Counted from the stretch's first letter, positions 23,197-34,268 are shown. The stretch: DNA of 64,000 nucleotides from Coniella vitis (GCA_011317545.1 WUJK01000002.1:558001-622000), one strand, 5' to 3'. A program made the numbers and translations. The notes: a model not told the origin generated them from the letters alone.

Positions 23197-23829
23197 CTAT
23201 CGCCAACCACCCCCACGTTCAAAGATATGGTCGATTTGTTCGAGGTGCAGGCCTTTGGTCTCGGGGTAGAGAAAGTAAATCATGGGGATGAAGGAGAAGT
23301 TGAAGACGGCCCAGAGGAGGTAGAATTTCCAGCCGATGCTCGCGAGGACGATGGGGGTGATGGTGACGGAGATGCCGTTGACTGTTTTTTTTTTGTTGGG
23401 GGGTTTTCTTTTTGTTCGTTGCTGATCTTGTGATTAGTGTATTGCTGGTTTAGATGACAGAAAAAAGAAAGATCAACACAGTTTTTCGATAGGAAGATTG
23501 TGGTTCACCACAGCAATGAATGCGGATTATTGCGATTACACTTACACAGCCAATTCGAGCACGATGCCAGGGACGCGCCCATGGACCTCATCTTGAGCGA
23601 GTTGATTTCAGCCGGGTAAATCCACGAGACGTTCAGAAAGCTCAGCGCAAACGCAGCGTAGTACAAAAAGTAGATGACGACAAAGAGGATGGTACCGTGG
23701 ATCCCGGGGCTGTTGAGGCCCACGCAGAGTAGGATGTTGACGACTTGTCAAGGCCGCTGCGCCCCAGATGATGGCTGGACGGCGGCCTACGCGGTCAATG
23801 AACCCGATGGGGACCACTTGCAGTGGATA
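23197..23829 (-). pseudogene. 3' remnant of an MFS sugar transporter
   Basis: The minus strand carries the C-terminal third to half of a sugar-porter family (MFS) transporter. It begins at an acceptor-like AG with YPLQVVPIGFIDRVGRRP, whose RVGRRP loop is diagnostic. It shifts frame near 23740-23755, continues through VSWIYPAEINSLKMRSMGA and SNWL, crosses a good intron (23545-23382), and ends with NGISVTITPIVLASIGW, YPETKGLHLEQIDHIFERG and a stop at 23197. The first half or more, including the early membrane helices, is missing. Only about 300 bases separate the fragment from the stop of the next gene. Tetranucleotide GCCA/AGCC repeats sit exactly at the broken 5' end. It is therefore read as a truncated, frameshifted gene. 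Confidence 0.8.
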
Positions 23830-24131
23830 CTGGAGGCTTGGCTTCTACGCTGGCTGGCTAACTTGCTGGCTGACTGGCTGGAGGATACTTGAGCATCGTC
23901 GATGTTGTATATAAGCTGTTCAACAATTCGGCCAAAAACATCCATGCAAAAGTTAGCTTTGACAGGGGCTGCCAGGATAAGATACTGCACTTATGAAGAC
24001 GAGAAGAGGTAAATGTACATGTCGGCGTGCAAGGCAGTGGGGAGAGAAGGGTGGGTTCGGCTTGATTCAACGTGTCGAGATTCGTTGCTCAGTTTACTCT
24101 TCTTTGTGCAAACTGTTAGATTTGCCCGCCC
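23830..24131. other. Junction between transporter remnant and fucosidase
   Basis: About 300 bases that should hold the 5' half of the transporter but do not. An AGCC/GGCT-rich imperfect repeat lies at about 23850-23882, next to the break. The rest would be 3' UTR of the GH29 gene. Confidence 0.6.
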
Positions 24132-26823
24132 TCAAAGAAGGAATAGCACAAATCCAGGGAAAACCAGCCCAAATACCACGCTCAAGAGCCACGTGCTTGG
24201 CCGCTGTTGCGCGCCAGTCCCGCTCGTTGATCCAGATGAGGATCCGGAGCTACTGTTTGTCGTACCCGCGCCACCGCCAGAGTCGGAGCCGTTGCCGCTG
24301 CTACTGCTGTCGTTACCGCCAGCAGACGCAATTCCGTTACTGACATAGGGAATCTTGAATACCCAAGCATACTCATCAGCATTCCTCACATCCTCACTTA
24401 TGTTGAGTTGCAGGCTGCCATTCGCAAGCAGCTCACTTGGCACCACGGTGCCAGACAGATTGCCGCCAACCACCGTCACTTGATCACCAGCGAGGTACGG
24501 CACGGGCGAGGTCACAAGTAGCGTGCTGTTGGGTGCGTACAGCGTTGTCATGTAAAAAGCGTCAAGTGTCTGCGTGAAACGCACAGTGGAGCCTTCCTCG
24601 GGGGTGACTATCCAGTATGTGGTGTTGAAAATGGCTTCGCCATGTGACTTGATCCAGGCACCTGCTGTGCGGAGGTTCTGTTGTTCAACGGCGATGATGG
24701 TTCCTAAATGTGCTTGGTTAGCCTAGCTAGGTACAAGGACGAGAGGAAAGACAATAGCCTTTTACCGTTCTCTTGGGGTCCGACATCGAGCAAAAAGTTG
24801 CCATTCTTGCTGACAATGTCCATCAAAACAGTGACAATGCGCTGTGGCGTAATGTACTCATCTTCAGGTGTTGCACGGTTATATCCATAAGAGTAGGGGT
24901 CCATACCCATGTTGCTCTCCCATTTACGTGTCTTCACCGAACCATATGTGGCGTACTCGGGAGTGTCAAAGTCGCCAGGCGTGCCGCAGCGGTTGTTGGT
25001 TGAGACCTGCTTTCCCTGCTGTGCGGCGCTGTTGAACCACGCCGACGCAAATTCCACAGTCAGGTTCGGCCCGCCAATGTCGCACCAGAGGATCTCTGTG
25101 CCCATTGATGCCAAGGCCTGCATCTCGGGCAAGATGAGGTCGGCCACGTAGTCGTCCACGTGCACGTACCCAGTATAAGGCAGGCTGACATTGGTATATG
25201 GGTTCGTAGCATTGCCTCCGGGCCAGTCACTGAAGCCTAAAGATGCGTAGTCAGGGTGGAACCATTCGGGGAGAGAGTAGTACGTTGCGCGGTGCAGTTG
25301 AGGCTGGTACTGAGCTGCGGCATCAAAGAGCTCCTGGAGCAAGTTTCGGTGGGGTGGAAGAGCCACGCTGGTGCGCCGAGTGACGTTGGAAGGCAGATCG
25401 AAGAGGGCGTAGCCGTCGTGATGCTTGCTGACTTGGACAAAGTATTTTGCTCCTGCATCCTCGAACAAATCAACCCACTCTTTGGGATCGAATGCGGAGG
25501 CGCTGAAGTTTGCAATGAAATCATCATAGGTGTGGTTTTCGCCGTAGTGTGCAAGGTTATACTGGTAGGTCTCCTCCTTGGTTGAGGGTCCGAGGTTCAT
25601 ATCATACCAATACCACTCAGCATATGTCTCGTTTGAACCCGTGTTGCCCCATCCGGGCACCGCGTAGACGCCCCAGTGGATGAATATTCCGAATCTGCTT
25701 ATGGTTAAGTTTGGGAGCTCAGCCTGGAACACGTAGTCAAGACATACTTGGCGTTTTGAAACCACGGCGGTGACTCGTGAGCATAAATGCTTTCATAGGT
25801 CGCTTCATAGGTCGGGATGCCAAAGGTCGCGTCAAATTGATAGGTGGTGTTGGGCAAGCCATTCCCAGAAATCAACAGAGTTGCTGTGCCGTTGCTTCCT
25901 TGGGCTACACTATCTATGTTGACAACGCCTATTTGAACCCGAGCCTGGTCGCCAGGGCGAAGTCGCTTGATGTATGCAGGCTGCACGGTCTCTACTCCGT
26001 CCGATTCGATTGTTAGAGTCACGCTCTGGTTGGCGATCACCCATTCGGTCCCGACGTTGTTGATGGTAGCTTCATATATCTGCGTCTTGTTGGTCCCTTC
26101 CAACCATGAGTTCGTGCTTCTGGCAAGTTGCACATCTAGGTGCAAGCCCTGGCCGTTCGCTGGGAGGACAGACACTGCAAAAACGTGTAGCCTGTGTCCT
26201 ATCTCGGGGCCAGTGGTGGTGCCTGGCAGCTGCAAGCTCACCAAATCCTTGGTACTATCCAGCCAAGTGGACACATGAAAGATCATGGACCGGTTGAAGT
26301 TGAACGTTTCGTTTGTGAAAAGGTAGGGAAAGATGATGTCTCCGCCATATGGATATGGCCAGTCCCAGAGCGGATCAACAAGCACGGGTCCGCTTGTGGT
26401 TGTGCCATCGGCATAGGTCGCGTTGATGTATCCAGTGGCAATGCTCTTGTCCGAAGCTGCAAGCAGCTGGACTCCCACGTAGCGTCCCCGGCTGATGTTG
26501 AGCGACTGGCCCTGAGCAACGACGTTATCGCTTCCATTGTCTGTTTGATACTGCGGAAAGATGAAGCTGACTCCGCCATAGGTAAAGTCCGTTGCGGGTA
26601 GGTAACTGGCAGGATAGGCTAGCCCCGTGCCGTCAAAGTCTGCGTCTCCTGGGTAATTCGCAAAGCCACGGTTGTTGCGCAAAGACGAAATGTCAATGGG
26701 CAGTGAAGCAACGCTACCACTGACACCAGGACTGTTCTTTGGATCAACAACAAGGCTGAAGTCGGACTGAGCAGCCGCGAGACCAGCAAGGGCCGTAGGT
26801 AGTCCTGGTATTGGGTTCTTCAT
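24132..26823 (-). CDS. GPI-anchored GH29 alpha-L-fucosidase with a large N-terminal module
   Basis: Predicted to release L-fucose from glycans at the cell surface. Exons 26823-25748, 25694-24766 and 24703-24132 give 858 residues, nearly twice a minimal GH29 enzyme. The catalytic domain begins at about residue 355 (AKFGIFIHWGVYAVPGWGN) and continues through AEWYWYDMN, AKYFVQVSKHHDGYALFD and ILWCDIGGPN, where the Asp at about residue 562 is the expected nucleophile, to GNFLLDVGPQENGTI. The first 340 or so residues are rich in N-glycosylation sequons and predicted beta structure but match no module I recognise. A Ser/Gly-rich linker and a terminal hydrophobic stretch (STWLLSVVFGLVF) suggest a GPI anchor. 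Introns are 53 and 62 nt. The signal peptide after the ATG at 26823 is short. A sugar-transporter remnant follows on the same strand. Confidence 0.9.
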
Positions 26824-27832
26824 GATGCTTGGGCCGTCCAAGGGGCGAGTAACAGGAGAGCAACAGTTCTGCAATGCCTAAAGAAATGAGATATTGTGAA
26901 ATATATGTCCAAATGGGTCCTGGTTCTTGGGTCACAGAAGCGCTTGTAGATGAACCGAGCCCTCGGGGAAACACTGTGTGGAGATACGGTCACAGCAGCC
27001 ATCGTTGACGTCCTTTTGCATGTTTCCTCGACTATCGGCATGTTGAATGCAGGAGAAGCCGTGCTTCAGCCATGCATATTGATGCGGGGAAGAGCCAGGA
27101 GAGTCTGCAGTCAAGGAGTTAGTGAACGGCTGTCAAAGGGCTCGAGGCGGGGCAGATTTACCTCGTGAGCACCTGCATTGGCCATAACGTCAGTTGGCTC
27201 GAGTATTTTGTTCAAGCTCGGTTCTGACAGCCTCTGCGTGGGCAGCCCGACCAGAAGCCCAAGCCCGCTTTCCGACAGGTCTACTTCTCGATCGGCACTC
27301 CACGAACATGGCTTCAAGGACCAGTGGATGCCCACTGACTGGCCCCGGTCTGGTTTCCATCAATGAAGCTATTTTGAAGCTCAGGGACCAGCGGGCGAGC
27401 AGGCGGTCATGTGCCGCACGGTCATCCCGTCATCTTTTGAGCTCACATTGCTGATGCAGTATCTGGATAAAGGGTGCTGGCGACAACGGCGGCGACAACG
27501 ACGAATGGCGTGGAGCGTGTGTGCGCGATTTGCTGGTCAAGGGAAGGTTAAACAGAAACGTAAAAAGAACCTTATTAATCCAACAAGACAGGGCAGTCGC
27601 TGAACCCGATGCCCATTGAAACACCGCTGAAGAAACAGGTACATAGTACTATGTACCGTTGTGTACATGGTATACATAGTATGGGGTTGGCCGGGATGGC
27701 CCTCTTACTGCATTTGGAAGGAACCTAGGCCGTTCATGCTGAAGGATTGGCCAAGTACAAATTGGCAGCCCCGTAGGGAACAGACTCCCAACAATACAAA
27801 CCCAGTCACTCGGTCGGTACTTTCAAAAACAC
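26824..27832. other. Divergent intergenic region with an 18-bp palindrome
   Basis: Shared upstream DNA of the fucosidase (-) and the F-box gene (+), 1.0 kb. It includes GTACATAGTACTATGTAC at 27639-27656, a perfect inverted repeat formed by two opposed copies of the dispersed motif. Another copy lies at 27673-27681. No gene seen. Confidence 0.7.
27639..27656. repeat. Perfect 18-bp palindrome GTACATAGTACTATGTAC
   Basis: The sequence equals its own reverse complement. It consists of TACATAGTA and TACTATGTA overlapping at the centre. A third copy of the 9-mer follows 17 bases later. It could extrude as a small cruciform or serve as a dyad protein-binding site; both are inference. Confidence 0.9.
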
Positions 27833-29728
27833 ATGCTGCCTCCATCCAGCATCAACACCACCAAACCCTTGGATTTGTCACGACAAAGAGACTGCGTAGT
27901 GATTCGCGACTCAATGTGGACTCTTTCCCGCAGCCGGCATGCCCTCGCTGGCCCAGTCCACCTGGGACCTCGCAGCTCTCCAACGCAACCGTCGTTACTG
28001 GAACGAGTCGCCCACGACGTGCTCGAGCTCGTTGTTGCCCTGATCTGGCGCGAGAGTCCCGAGACGCTGCGCTCGCTCGCCCTCGTCAGCACCCGCTTCT
28101 ACCATCTAGCCCGCTACCACCAGCTGCACGACCTCACACTCGATTGCGGTTCGCAAGATACTCGTCTGGTGTCGGATGCGGAGGCCTGTCTTGGCGCCTG
28201 GGCTGCCTACTTGGCCGATGCTGGTCTTGCGGGTGCTGTGCGCCGTCTGACAGTCTGTGGCTATCCAGGGCTCGATTTTGAACTGCCGGCCGTCCTGTCG
28301 TCCATGATTGCGTCGCTGACAGGCCTCTTGGAGCTAAGATGGCACCATAACGCCCCCATTACAGAAGCCATTCTCAACGACTTGCAACAGCGGCCATCTG
28401 TTAGGCTGCATGTCCGCACGCAGGCCTTGCAACCATCGCAGTCGACAAGCCCTGTCTTGGGCAACCTGGTAGGCAGCGGCAACCTGGTTGCTCTCGAACT
28501 TGAAGTTGAATACACCTCGTCTTCGTCCTGCTGCATGCTCATGCGGCCGCTCAGGCGCCTTCTGCTGTCCTGTCCGAATCTGCGCCGCCTCAAGCTCGAT
28601 ATTCACACCCCGAGGGGAGGCTGCAGCATGCACAACTTCAAAGACTACCATGGCATCGGCTTCCGTGACGGGGAGCGGCCTCTGGCAGCACTCGAGGAAT
28701 TGGAGCTCCGAGATTATCCCTTTGGAGGACCGCTGCTGTCTGGCAACACCCAAAAAGGCTACGACCTGCCAATGCCAGAGAAAGATTATTGGGTTGGCAT
28801 GTTTGACTGGTCGCGTCTGAGGCGTCTCACAGTCCACCCACCGTATCAGAACTACCTTGTCCAGCCGCTCATCCCCCACTTGAGTTCCCTTCGACGACTG
28901 GAGTTGCCGAGAGCTCTTCGCGGACAAATCGTGAAGCCCATTTTCGCTGCAATCTCTTCAAATCTGGAGGCTATACACGTCGAAACGCTCGCTGCCATAG
29001 GTATTGGCCATCTTCAGAGACACGGCACCAGTCTGCGTTGTCTTGTCCTCCATCAGACTCAGTCCGACTACGGTAGCATAGACCATCCTCGGCGGAGGGG
29101 GTACGCGTGGGCTGAGGCGGCCGTGAGCCTGCATAATCTAAAAGCGCTACGCAGGCACCTCCCTTCCCTTGAGCATTTGGCTCTCGATCTCCCACGAGCT
29201 GGAGCTTGGCCTTATGCAGCATTCGACATACTCGCCAGTTTCCCGTGCCTGCGCGAACTCGACATCTGGTTCGAACTAGGCACCGCCGTCAAGCAGGTGT
29301 ACCCTCCTGTCACATTTCACGCTGCCCAAGATATCTACCAGTATTTGTCTGCCAAGTCTGCCACCAAAACACCGCGTCTCGAACGAGTCACTATCCACTC
29401 ATGCCGCTCAGTTGGCGATTCTCCGGGCCCTTATCCCGACTGGGCAAGCGCAAATTCAACTGCTTTTGTCTGCAAAGTTTCACAGCGCGACGATGCTGTG
29501 GCCAGAAACTTATTCTTGACCGCTTGCACAAGCTTGGGCCGAGCCGAAAATGAGTTCCTTGAGCAAAGCGAGCGCGGCTGGGACGACACGAAACTTCAGC
29601 AGCAAATTAGCGATTTTTTGGCAAAACGCCGCACACCCGACGTGCATCAACACCTCAGGGCCGAATTACTTACTTTGGCCTATAGTGGCCCGTTCCAATG
29701 GCTTGAAGAGGATGAGGGTGATCTCTGA
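27833..29728 (+). CDS. F-box / leucine-rich-repeat-like protein
   Basis: An intronless 631-residue protein. Residues about 55-105 have an F-box-like pattern (LLERVAHDVLELVVALIW, then LRSLALVSTRFYHLARY), which would bind Skp1 in an SCF ubiquitin ligase. The rest shows irregular leucine-rich repeats of the type LRRLKLDIH, LEELELRDYPFGG, LRRLTVHPP, LRRLELPRA, LEHLALDLPRA and LRELDIWFELG, the usual substrate-binding horseshoe of fungal F-box proteins. The ATG at 27833 gives the longest frame; the next in-frame Met at 27914 is a plausible alternative. Fungi encode dozens of these fast-evolving proteins, so no target can be named. It lies between two fucosidase genes, with no sign of a functional link. 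Confidence 0.8.
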   Translation: MLPPSSINTTKPLDLSRQRDCVVIRDSMWTLSRSRHALAGPVHLGPRSSPTQPSLLERVAHDVLELVVALIWRESPETLRSLALVSTRFYHLARYHQLHDLTLDCGSQDTRLVSDAEACLGAWAAYLADAGLAGAVRRLTVCGYPGLDFELPAVLSSMIASLTGLLELRWHHNAPITEAILNDLQQRPSVRLHVRTQALQPSQSTSPVLGNLVGSGNLVALELEVEYTSSSSCCMLMRPLRRLLLSCPNLRRLKLDIHTPRGGCSMHNFKDYHGIGFRDGERPLAALEELELRDYPFGGPLLSGNTQKGYDLPMPEKDYWVGMFDWSRLRRLTVHPPYQNYLVQPLIPHLSSLRRLELPRALRGQIVKPIFAAISSNLEAIHVETLAAIGIGHLQRHGTSLRCLVLHQTQSDYGSIDHPRRRGYAWAEAAVSLHNLKALRRHLPSLEHLALDLPRAGAWPYAAFDILASFPCLRELDIWFELGTAVKQVYPPVTFHAAQDIYQYLSAKSATKTPRLERVTIHSCRSVGDSPGPYPDWASANSTAFVCKVSQRDDAVARNLFLTACTSLGRAENEFLEQSERGWDDTKLQQQISDFLAKRRTPDVHQHLRAELLTLAYSGPFQWLEEDEGDL

Positions 29729-30570
29729 CCCAAGCTCGGCATGCTGTCAGTCGAGCCAAACGCGTAAATCGGAATAGGTCGATGCTTCGAGACGTTTGGC
29801 CATGGCGCTCCATTGCCACTTTGCGCGGCCCTGGGCGAGATTGCTTGCACAATTTCCTTTTGGAGAGGGGTGTAATAAAAATTGGAGGATTTGTGGATGT
29901 ATGATCAGAACTATGAACTGAAACGAGCAGTGTTGACGCCGGAGTTACGCTATTGGAGTTCGACATGGAAAGCATCAAATACCCGACGTCGTACATTTCG
30001 GGTCGGCATTATTGAACATATATTCTTTGGAGAACCAGCTGACACTGTGATTTCTTAAGGTGTCAATAAGCAAAAGACACTACTCGAAGACCACAACCGA
30101 CAAGCAGTTTTGGTATGGCGATATCGATATCTGCAAGAATGACTGCTACCTAAACAGGTCTGGAACGTTACATTCACTAAGCCTTGAAGATTTGGGCAAG
30201 GGACCGTCTGCTATCAATGACGATCCCTATACATTCGGTATACACAACATGGGCAGACGGGTATCCAAGGAACCTACGACATTGATATGCAGAGTTATTC
30301 CGTTCGATCCACTGTCCACTCAACATTGGCCCGAGGTACCGTTGCATTGGCGAGATCCAATGGCACGATAACATGATCATCCAAAAGTCAATGGCATCCC
30401 CCACTTCACGTTCCTCGTCTTATAACATCGAGCCAAGATGTCACTGCTCCGGGTGAGGAGTCTGACTGGATAGGCTCTCGTAGAGCAGCAGGTGATTTAT
30501 TCATTCTCTGGACCAATTGTCTGCCTACTTATTTATTACCTCGATCATTGGCCTGCTTACAACACCAGCC
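29729..30570. other. Intergenic region, 0.8 kb
   Basis: Between the F-box gene and the second fucosidase, tandem orientation. No repeat or gene recognised. Confidence 0.6.
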
Positions 30571-31369
30571 ATGGCCCTCTTGCAACTTCCTGCCGGTGCC
30601 AGCCGTCTGCTGCATGCTCTCCTCGTGGCCTTCACTTGCTCTTGCACCGCTACCGCATTCTCCCAGAGGCAAAATGTCCGTTCACCGTCGCCCTCTGCCA
30701 ACTCCCACTCCCTGGCTGCTCGCCAGAGCGATGGCGCAAACGGCACATACCCAAGCTACCGTATCTCGCCTCTCGACGGCTCCGTGATTGCACTGCCAAC
30801 CGCAGACCAACTCGCCTTCCAGGACAAGGAGATGGGCATCCTCATCCACTTTGAAATTGCCACGTACATCTCCCTCGACGGCTGCAACGGCGTGCCGGGG
30901 CTCGTACCCTCGCCCGATCTCTTCACCCCAACGCTGCTCAACACAGACCAATGGATGGACAGCATCACGGCTTTTGGCGCCCAATACGCGACCCTCGTCG
31001 CCAAGCACAACTGCGGCTGGGCGAACTGGCCAAGCAGCGTGACCTTTGCGACGCGCGAAAACACGACGAGCGCGTACAACTACAGCGTGGCGTATGCGCC
31101 GGCGAACGGGACCCAGGATCTGGATGTCGTGGGCCTGTTTAGTGCGTCGGCGGAGAAGTACGGCGTGGGCCATGGGTTTTACTACAGTACGATTGTGAAT
31201 AATTTTTTGAATGTGCAGGATTCGGTAGTCAATGCCACGTGGTCGCCGGGGGAGATTCTCGTGAGTAATGCGACGTATGATGAGATTGTTATGGCGCAGT
31301 TGACGGAGTTGTGGACGTTGTATGGGGATTTGACTGAGGTGAGTTTTTCTTTCTTTTTTTTCTTCTTAG

Positions 31370-31400
<31 letters not shown>

Positions 31401-32600
31401 AATTGGATAGGTGGTGAGTGAATGAGACTTTGGGCTGACTGACTGACTGACTGACTGGCATTCTTGGGATGGCTGTAGTTGTGGTTTGATGGAGGATACA
31501 GTGAGAGTCAAGTCGAGCAGATCCAGGACTTGCTCCAGGAACATCAACCGCAGGCCGTCGTCTTCAACTCGTGCACGACTACCACTGGCGTCAATGGGAC
31601 CTGTCTCTCTGCCAATGCTATTCGCTGGATCGGTACTGAGAGTAAGCATCCCCTTTCCTTCCCTCGCCCTGTTTCCACCCCTCTACACTCCCCTCAAAAT
31701 CCATCCAAAGACTTCTATCTCCTCTCGTCTCTCTAACAACAACGACACCCCCTCCCCAGCCGGCCTGCCCGGAATCGAAATCTGGTCCACTGGCGTCAGC
31801 AACGACGGCGGCGACCCCACAAGCCCCTACTACGCGCCCGCCGAATGCGACACGACCCTCCAAGCCGACGACCGCTGGTTCTGGGGCCAAGACCAGCCCT
31901 TGCGCCCGCTCGAAGAGATGATCGACGTCTACCACCAGACCGTCGGACGCAACTGCATCCTCGAGCTTGATCTCTCGCCCGACCGCAGCGGTCTGGTCCC
32001 CGCGCGCCACGCAGCGTTGTATAAAGCGCTCGGGGGCTGGATTCGCGGGTGTTATGGGGATCCGGTGAGTAGTGCGTTGTATACGAATGCGACGATTGGC
32101 GGTGAGGATGGGATGGAGACAGGGTTGAGTTTTGCGTTTGACCACCCGACGGCGATTGATCGGGTGGTGTTGATGGAGGATCAGACGGAAGGGCAGGTGA
32201 TTCGGGCGTATGAAGTGTGGGCCAGGATTGTGGATGGCGAAGAGGCTAATGGGACGCTGAGTGTGCCGGTGAGTTTTTGAAGCTGCTGTTATTACATTGT
32301 TTCTTGACTGCAGAGAGGATTCCTTCTTTCTTTTCTTCTGTTTGGTGAAAGAAAGAATCAAAGGAGCGACGGTGAGAAAGTGCCCCACGGCTGACAGAGT
32401 TATTATCCGCCACGCAGTGGACGCTGGTCTCGAACGGAAGCAGCATCGGCCACAAGCGCATCGACCTCTTCGACAAGGCCATTACGGTGACGGATGTGAT
32501 TGTCAATGCGACGCGGTTTGCGGATACTCCCAAGTGGCGCTCTGTGTCGTTCAACCTGTGCGGGAGTGCGAATTCTACCGAGGGGGAGTGGTCGTCGTGA
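30571..32600 (+). CDS. Secreted GH29 alpha-L-fucosidase (second type)
   Basis: Predicted extracellular exo-fucosidase. Exons 30571-31338, 31479-31641, 31760-32268 and 32418-32600 give 540 residues, the usual length for fungal GH29 enzymes. After a hydrophobic N-terminus and a Ser-rich pro-like segment, the catalytic barrel runs through KEMGILIHFEIATY, YATLVAKHNCGWANWP and the nucleophile motif LWFDGG, with Asp at about residue 260. That motif starts at the exon 1/2 junction (TE-LWFDGG). A beta-sandwich tail follows (FAFDHPTAIDRVVLMEDQ). Introns are 140, 118 and 149 nt; the first contains a long T run and a (GACT)n repeat. It differs clearly from the 858-residue enzyme 4 kb upstream: no N-terminal module and no anchor. 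The ATG at 30571 is the first true ATG in frame. Confidence 0.92.
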
Positions 32601-33383
32601 GGGGTGGAGGCTGTGGTTGGTTGGTTGTACGACAAGGTGGATTTCGTGATAGTGGAAGGTATAGGTAGGTATAGTAGACTCGCTGGATCTTTGGTTGTTG
32701 GTTGTGTATATGTGGTGAATGGGAAGCGTCTGTGTATATGAGTGAGTGCCAAGGCTACAAGGACAAATATCAAGACTTCTGGTTGTATATGTGTAGAGGA
32801 AACACTCTAAGCAAGCGTTAAGAGAAGCAGCATATCTTTTCAGGAGGAGACATATATAATCCTAGCGCTATATTTGCTTACTAGCAATCCTTTATCCCAC
32901 CTCAGGCACGCCGTTTACCGAGAATATGCTAATTCAGCCGTGTATCAGATATATCCCGAGGCGCATTTCGACTCTTTTTGGCCCGTATCCAACCAGCAGA
33001 TTGGCTCCATCGGTACAGCTTACGCAAGAGAATAAGTACAATGCCCGTAGCAGAATCGTTGGTCAAGGAGAGTGGACTCAAGTCTCTCCTCATTGCTGGA
33101 CCTCAGCACATTTGCATGACAGGTCCTTTTCTTTTATGAATGAACCGACCGCAATGCAGATGAGACACTTACAGAGGGCAGCTTCGGTGAATTTTCTTAA
33201 GTTGCCATATAGAAATGGAGGGAGGACAGACGGTAGGTAGTATCTGTTACTATCTGGCATTCTCTTGTGTTTTTGCTCACGTGAAGACAATGTTTGATAC
33301 GCCCCAAAGCAATCAATCACTTGGAGCGTTCGTTGCTTATGATATAGTCTTTTTTTTTTTTTTTTTTTTTTTTTTGATAGCCC

Positions 33384-33411
33384 GCCAGCCAGCCAGCCAG
33401 CCAGCCAGCCA
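33384..33411. repeat. (GCCA)n tetranucleotide array after a poly-T run
   Basis: About seven GCCA units follow a run of about 26 T. The same tetranucleotide recurs near 19263, 20708, 22417 and 23850. Confidence 0.85.
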
Positions 33412-34180
33412 CCATCTTCGGTGTAAACCTCTGCTCTTCTACTTTTACAAACACAAAAACAACTTTTTGGGTGCCACCTGCCTGCGTTGTGGTGAAATCA
33501 GCAAACTAACACACCCAAAGATAAGGCATCAAAGACGTCCCATCAGCAGCAGCAGCAGCAGCACAGCATGGTCCATAAATGGAACGGCTCCGGGCTATCT
33601 GGGGGTTCTTGGAGAGGCGGCGTGCAGATGTATGTGGTGAGCAAGGTGGGCAATTACTTTGCATGCTGTGGAGTATGCAAGGCGGTATGGTATGGTGAGT
33701 ATGGGAACTGTTGTGGGCCTTTTTCTTTCTTGGAACATCACAAAGCATGCAACGCATTTGTTAGAGACGAGAAGAGGTTCACTATTCCTTAAGTCATACC
33801 AAAGGTAAATCACGTTCCAGTGAACGTGTGTATTGGGGTGACCCCATCAGTAATAGTCAATATATATCTATCAAACAGCGAACGGTTCTTTTTGTTTATA
33901 CAAAGATCATTTGGGTCTAGTTATTCATCTCTCATCGTTCGACAAGATTGAAGTCGCAACTAACTTCTTCAGCTAATGGTCATTTTCCCGGTCAAGTCCA
34001 TGGTCTAGGAATCCAGGTTCTGGCTTCGATATTTGCGCTTGAAGTGCAGAACTCGTTGCATCTTCTCGGCTCAAAGAAACATATCTCAGCCGACTCTGGG
34101 TCATCTACCTATTAACTCAGCTAGTCCAACTATTAAAATCAACCAATACTTTTTCTTCTTCTTGTTCTTCTTCTTGTTCT

Positions 34181-34250
34181 TCTTCTCACTTCTTCTCACT
34201 TCTTCTCACTTCTTCTCACTTCTTCTCACTTCTTCTCACTTCTTCTCACT
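34181..34250 (+). repeat. Decamer tandem array, unit TCTTCTCACT, seven exact copies
   Basis: Seven identical 10-mers preceded by a TTC/TTG-rich stretch (34150-34180). The array ends 18 bases from the stop codon of the surface-protein gene, so it probably lies in that gene's 3' UTR (purine-rich in the transcript). Confidence 0.95.
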
Positions 34251-34268
34251 TCTCACAATAGGCCCTCC

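Larger units (their letters stand above)
32601..34268. other. Convergent intergenic region with repeats, 1.7 kb
   Basis: Between the 3' ends of the second fucosidase and the surface-protein gene. It contains a run of about 26 T (33350-33375) next to a (GCCA)n array, and a decamer array against the downstream gene's 3' end. No gene seen. Confidence 0.6.

Noticed and set aside
30517..30570. Longer start of the second fucosidase
   Set aside because: The upstream frame opens with TTG, not ATG; the first true ATG is 30571.
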